DNA from: Segetibacter sp.
Lineage (GTDB): Bacteria > Bacteroidota > Bacteroidia > Chitinophagales > Chitinophagaceae
Length of the DNA: 7,194 nt
NCBI GenBank assembly: GCA_030146445.1
Contig: JASLBT010000092.1
Coordinates: 1-7,194 of the forward strand
Reading direction: 5' to 3'
The notes below the pieces were generated by a model, which saw only the letters and a program-made list of their open reading frames with translations, did not search any database and was not told where the DNA came from. Positions 4,839 through 7,194 of this stretch are shown here, in pieces (the stretch's first letter is position 1; each line of letters begins with the position of its first letter). The translations under genes and the position numbers were made by a program.

Positions 4839-7194
4839 TTACGTACGATTCACTTCTTCCGCACCGGAGCTTCTACGCTTTTGTTCTACTTTCTGTCCGC
4901 GGCTAAAGTTGTAACGAAGCGAAACGCCGACCGACCTAATACGGAAGTATTGATCAAACTCGTTCACCTGTCCGCCAATGTCTGTGGTCCACAAATACCT
5001 GAAGCCCTTGAACAAGTCATAACCATTGATTGCTAAGTCGAGCTTCTTATTTAAAAAGCTGCGTTTAAAGGCAAGGTCAACCCGGCTCATTGCAGCCATA
5101 TGGTACAGGCCTGATGCTGCCGGGCCACGAAGCAGTATATTCACTTCCATACGGATCTCTTTTGGCAGCAGTATGGTGTGGTTCGACTGTAGCATTACAA
5201 ACAGCTGATCGTTAATTACCTCGCCAAAGTTTGTTTGCATGGCATATTTGTTATACGATGCTACAAGCGTATTCTGTGTATCCCACTTCTTCAGAATTTT
5301 TACCGGCGCGACTGCGGTGATGCCAACACTATGTCCTTTATTAATATTCCCAAACGTATACACGGTGGTCGTATCCTCCACGTCGAGCAAAGGAACCTCT
5401 GAAATGGCATCGATGTAATGATGGTAGTTAAACGAAAGGTTATACACTTTTTTAAACACCTGCGTTATGCTAAATGAATTGGTGTATTGTGGTCGTAGCT
5501 GGGTATTACCTTCATACCAGGTGTAAGGATCGCGGTAAGCCCTAAACGGATTTAGGTTGCCATAGTTGGGGCGGGTTAAGCGCCGACTATAACTATAGTT
5601 CAGGCCATAATTATCGTTAACCTTTTGCTGGAGGAACACGCTTGGAAACAGGTTGGTATAATTCCTTGGCGTAGTTACACCAAGGGTTATCGAATTACCT
5701 AGGGAAGCAGTGTGTTCAAGCCGCAATCCTGATTGAAGGGTAAGCTTTTTGTTTATAGGGCCACTGTAATTTAGGTAGCCGGCGTATATGCTTTCGCGGT
5801 ATTTAAAATGATTCGTCCGTAAAGGATCCAACACCAGGGCTCCATTGTTGAAGTAGAACTGAAAGTCGTTGTCGGATATAACCCGGCTGGCTTTTGCTCC
5901 TGTTTCGAACTTATGTGTTTTTCTAAATGGAAGCGTAAGGTCTATCTTTCCGGAGTAAATATCATAGCCGTTGGGGGTGTTGGTATATAGGAAATCCTTT
6001 GTTTTATGACCGGTAATCATGCTTGCATAATAGTTGTAGAAGTCCGACTCTCCCCTATTGGTAATTCTAACATAATCAAGATCGGAGGTCAGCATCGCTC
6101 CATTGGTGTCGAGCTTGCCCGTATAGTGAAGGTTAGTTGTAAAGTTGCGGTACGTGTTGGTGCTGTAGTTATCGGCCTTAACGGTTTGGGTTGGCTTATC
6201 GGGTTCACTTCCCAGGCGGGTCTGCGTTAAAAAATCCTGATCACCGGTATTCTTTGTGTAGTTGAGCATAACACCTACTGTATGCCGGTTATTGAAGCTA
6301 TAGTCGGTACCCATACGAAAAGACGGCGGGCCGAAATTGGTGTAACTGCCGATGGCATCCTGGTCGAAATAGGTCGTCTTATTGGTACCATAGAATACCC
6401 GTGTAAATGTTGCATCGCGACCACCGACCCTGCGGGCAAGGTCAAGGTTTAAAAACGAATTCCATTTGCCCGTTTTATGGTTGATGTTGAGGCCCGACGA
6501 AAAGCCATGTTGTTGTTTGAAATTATAATTATAGGTAGCGTATACGCTGCCATTCATGCCCTGTTGGGTATTCTTTTTTAAGTTGATATTCAGTATCCCC
6601 GAGGTGCCTTCGGCATCGTACTTCGCAGATGGGTTCGTAATGATCTCGATATTCTTCAAGTTTTCAGCGGGCATTGCCTCGAGCATGTTGCGCAGGTCCC
6701 TTGCCGACAGGTAGGTAAGTTTATTATCGAGCATTACCGTGACCCCTGGCCGGCCATTCAATTGAATGTTTCCCTCTCCGTCGATAAATACTCCCGGCGC
6801 CCTTGATAGTACCGCGTAGGCAGAATTACCGGCGGCCATAGCGGTGCCTTCAACACTTACAACCATGCGGTCGGCTAGTTGGGTAATGGTTGGCCGGAGC
6901 GTTGTAACGGATACATCCGCCAGGTTTTTAATGTCGGGCTTCAGAGAAAAGTTCCCGAAATCCTTCGAGAAATCTGTGGTGGTCACCTCGAAGATCTCGG
7001 TCTTGAGTTCACCGAAACCGATGGACGTGAACCGCAAGAAGTACTTTCCCGGAGCCGGGCTTTTGATGGAAAAATTTCCATCTGCCGATGTTAGCGTACC
7101 CGCGCTTAAGGACTGGTCGGCCGCCTTGATGATTGAGACATTCGCGAAAGGTAAAGGCGCTGATTTCTGGTCCTGGAGTTTACCGGAAAGCGTA
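4839..7194 (-). CDS. TonB-dependent outer-membrane beta-barrel protein (OMP_b-brl_3 type), N-terminus outside the window
   Basis: The frame is open from the window edge to the stop at 4839, giving 784 visible residues. Positions about 1-85 form a carboxypeptidase-regulatory-like fold: TLSGKL at the edge, then TSADGNFSIKSPAPGKYFLR and FTSIGFGE. A plug domain follows (about 88-208), with VTTLRPTITQLADRMVVSVE, LSRAPGVFIDGEGNIQLNGR, VMLDNKLTYLSARDL and IEIITNPSAKYDAEGTSGIL. The remaining 575 or so residues are aromatic-rich strands of an outer-membrane barrel, ending in a final strand GVSLRYNFSRG and a basic tail closing in NRT. A start at 7037 would be a TTG inside the regulatory domain and is not credible. 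The true start and signal peptide lie beyond 7194, probably 20-30 residues away. Such proteins import or sense ligands across the outer membrane using TonB energy; the ligand is unknown. No SusD-like lipoprotein follows, so it is not a SusC/SusD pair. It converges on the upstream thiamine-diphosphate enzyme gene. Confidence 0.92.
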   Translation of the reverse strand, partial: TLSGKLQDQKSAPLPFANVSIIKAADQSLSAGTLTSADGNFSIKSPAPGKYFLRFTSIGFGELKTEIFEVTTTDFSKDFGNFSLKPDIKNLADVSVTTLRPTITQLADRMVVSVEGTAMAAGNSAYAVLSRAPGVFIDGEGNIQLNGRPGVTVMLDNKLTYLSARDLRNMLEAMPAENLKNIEIITNPSAKYDAEGTSGILNINLKKNTQQGMNGSVYATYNYNFKQQHGFSSGLNINHKTGKWNSFLNLDLARRVGGRDATFTRVFYGTNKTTYFDQDAIGSYTNFGPPSFRMGTDYSFNNRHTVGVMLNYTKNTGDQDFLTQTRLGSEPDKPTQTVKADNYSTNTYRNFTTNLHYTGKLDTNGAMLTSDLDYVRITNRGESDFYNYYASMITGHKTKDFLYTNTPNGYDIYSGKIDLTLPFRKTHKFETGAKASRVISDNDFQFYFNNGALVLDPLRTNHFKYRESIYAGYLNYSGPINKKLTLQSGLRLEHTASLGNSITLGVTTPRNYTNLFPSVFLQQKVNDNYGLNYSYSRRLTRPNYGNLNPFRAYRDPYTWYEGNTQLRPQYTNSFSITQVFKKVYNLSFNYHHYIDAISEVPLLDVEDTTTVYTFGNINKGHSVGITAVAPVKILKKWDTQNTLVASYNKYAMQTNFGEVINDQLFVMLQSNHTILLPKEIRMEVNILLRGPAASGLYHMAAMSRVDLAFKRSFLNKKLDLAINGYDLFKGFRYLWTTDIGGQVNEFDQYFRIRSVGVSLRYNFSRGQKVEQKRRSSGAEEVNRT

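Noticed and set aside
4839..7037. Start of the large receptor at 7037
   Set aside because: The codon is TTG, lies in the middle of the regulatory-like domain, and the frame continues with in-family sequence to the window edge.

Overview
The window looks like chromosomal DNA from a member of the Bacteroidota, probably near the Chitinophagaceae or Sphingobacteriia. The main reason is the large outer-membrane receptor at the right end. It has the family's typical carboxypeptidase-regulatory-like domain, plug and beta-barrel, and a basic, NR-containing tail. Start codons also sit in A-rich leaders without clear Shine-Dalgarno sequences. This placement comes from protein style, not from a database search.

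Left third (1-1751, all minus strand). This is a compact three-gene unit read right to left, with 4-base stop/start overlaps at both junctions. First comes a shortened TonB-dependent receptor that keeps a signal-like N-terminus and the start of the plug but lacks nearly all of the barrel. Next is a secreted YfiR-family (DUF4154) periplasmic protein. Last is a two-pass membrane sensor with a CHASE8 periplasmic domain and a HAMP linker, whose output domain lies beyond position 1. The pairing recalls the Pseudomonas YfiR/YfiN system, in which YfiR inhibits a CHASE8-HAMP-GGDEF diguanylate cyclase. Here the outer-membrane partner would be a TonB-dependent receptor rather than the lipoprotein YfiB. 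The most likely role is sensing across the envelope, but with its receptor broken the unit may be decaying or may have lost its outer-membrane input.

Middle (1752-2989). About 1.2 kb holds no convincing intact gene and looks like a gene graveyard. It contains the last 63 codons of a short-chain dehydrogenase with no body, a short hydrophobic reading frame, and a 134-bp non-coding insertion. The insertion has 17-bp terminal inverted repeats (16/17 matched) and a 10-bp flanking target duplication (9/10 matched), so it is a MITE-like element. Removing it in silico restores a longer open frame across the site, so it may have landed in a former gene.

Right (2990-7194). A full-length thiamine-diphosphate enzyme of the pyruvate oxidase/acetolactate synthase superfamily (YdaP/PoxB-like) is read rightward. 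It converges, across 67 bp, on a leftward TonB-dependent outer-membrane beta-barrel protein that is complete at its C-terminus and lacks only an estimated 20-30 N-terminal residues beyond position 7194. These two genes show no functional link to each other or to the sensory unit.
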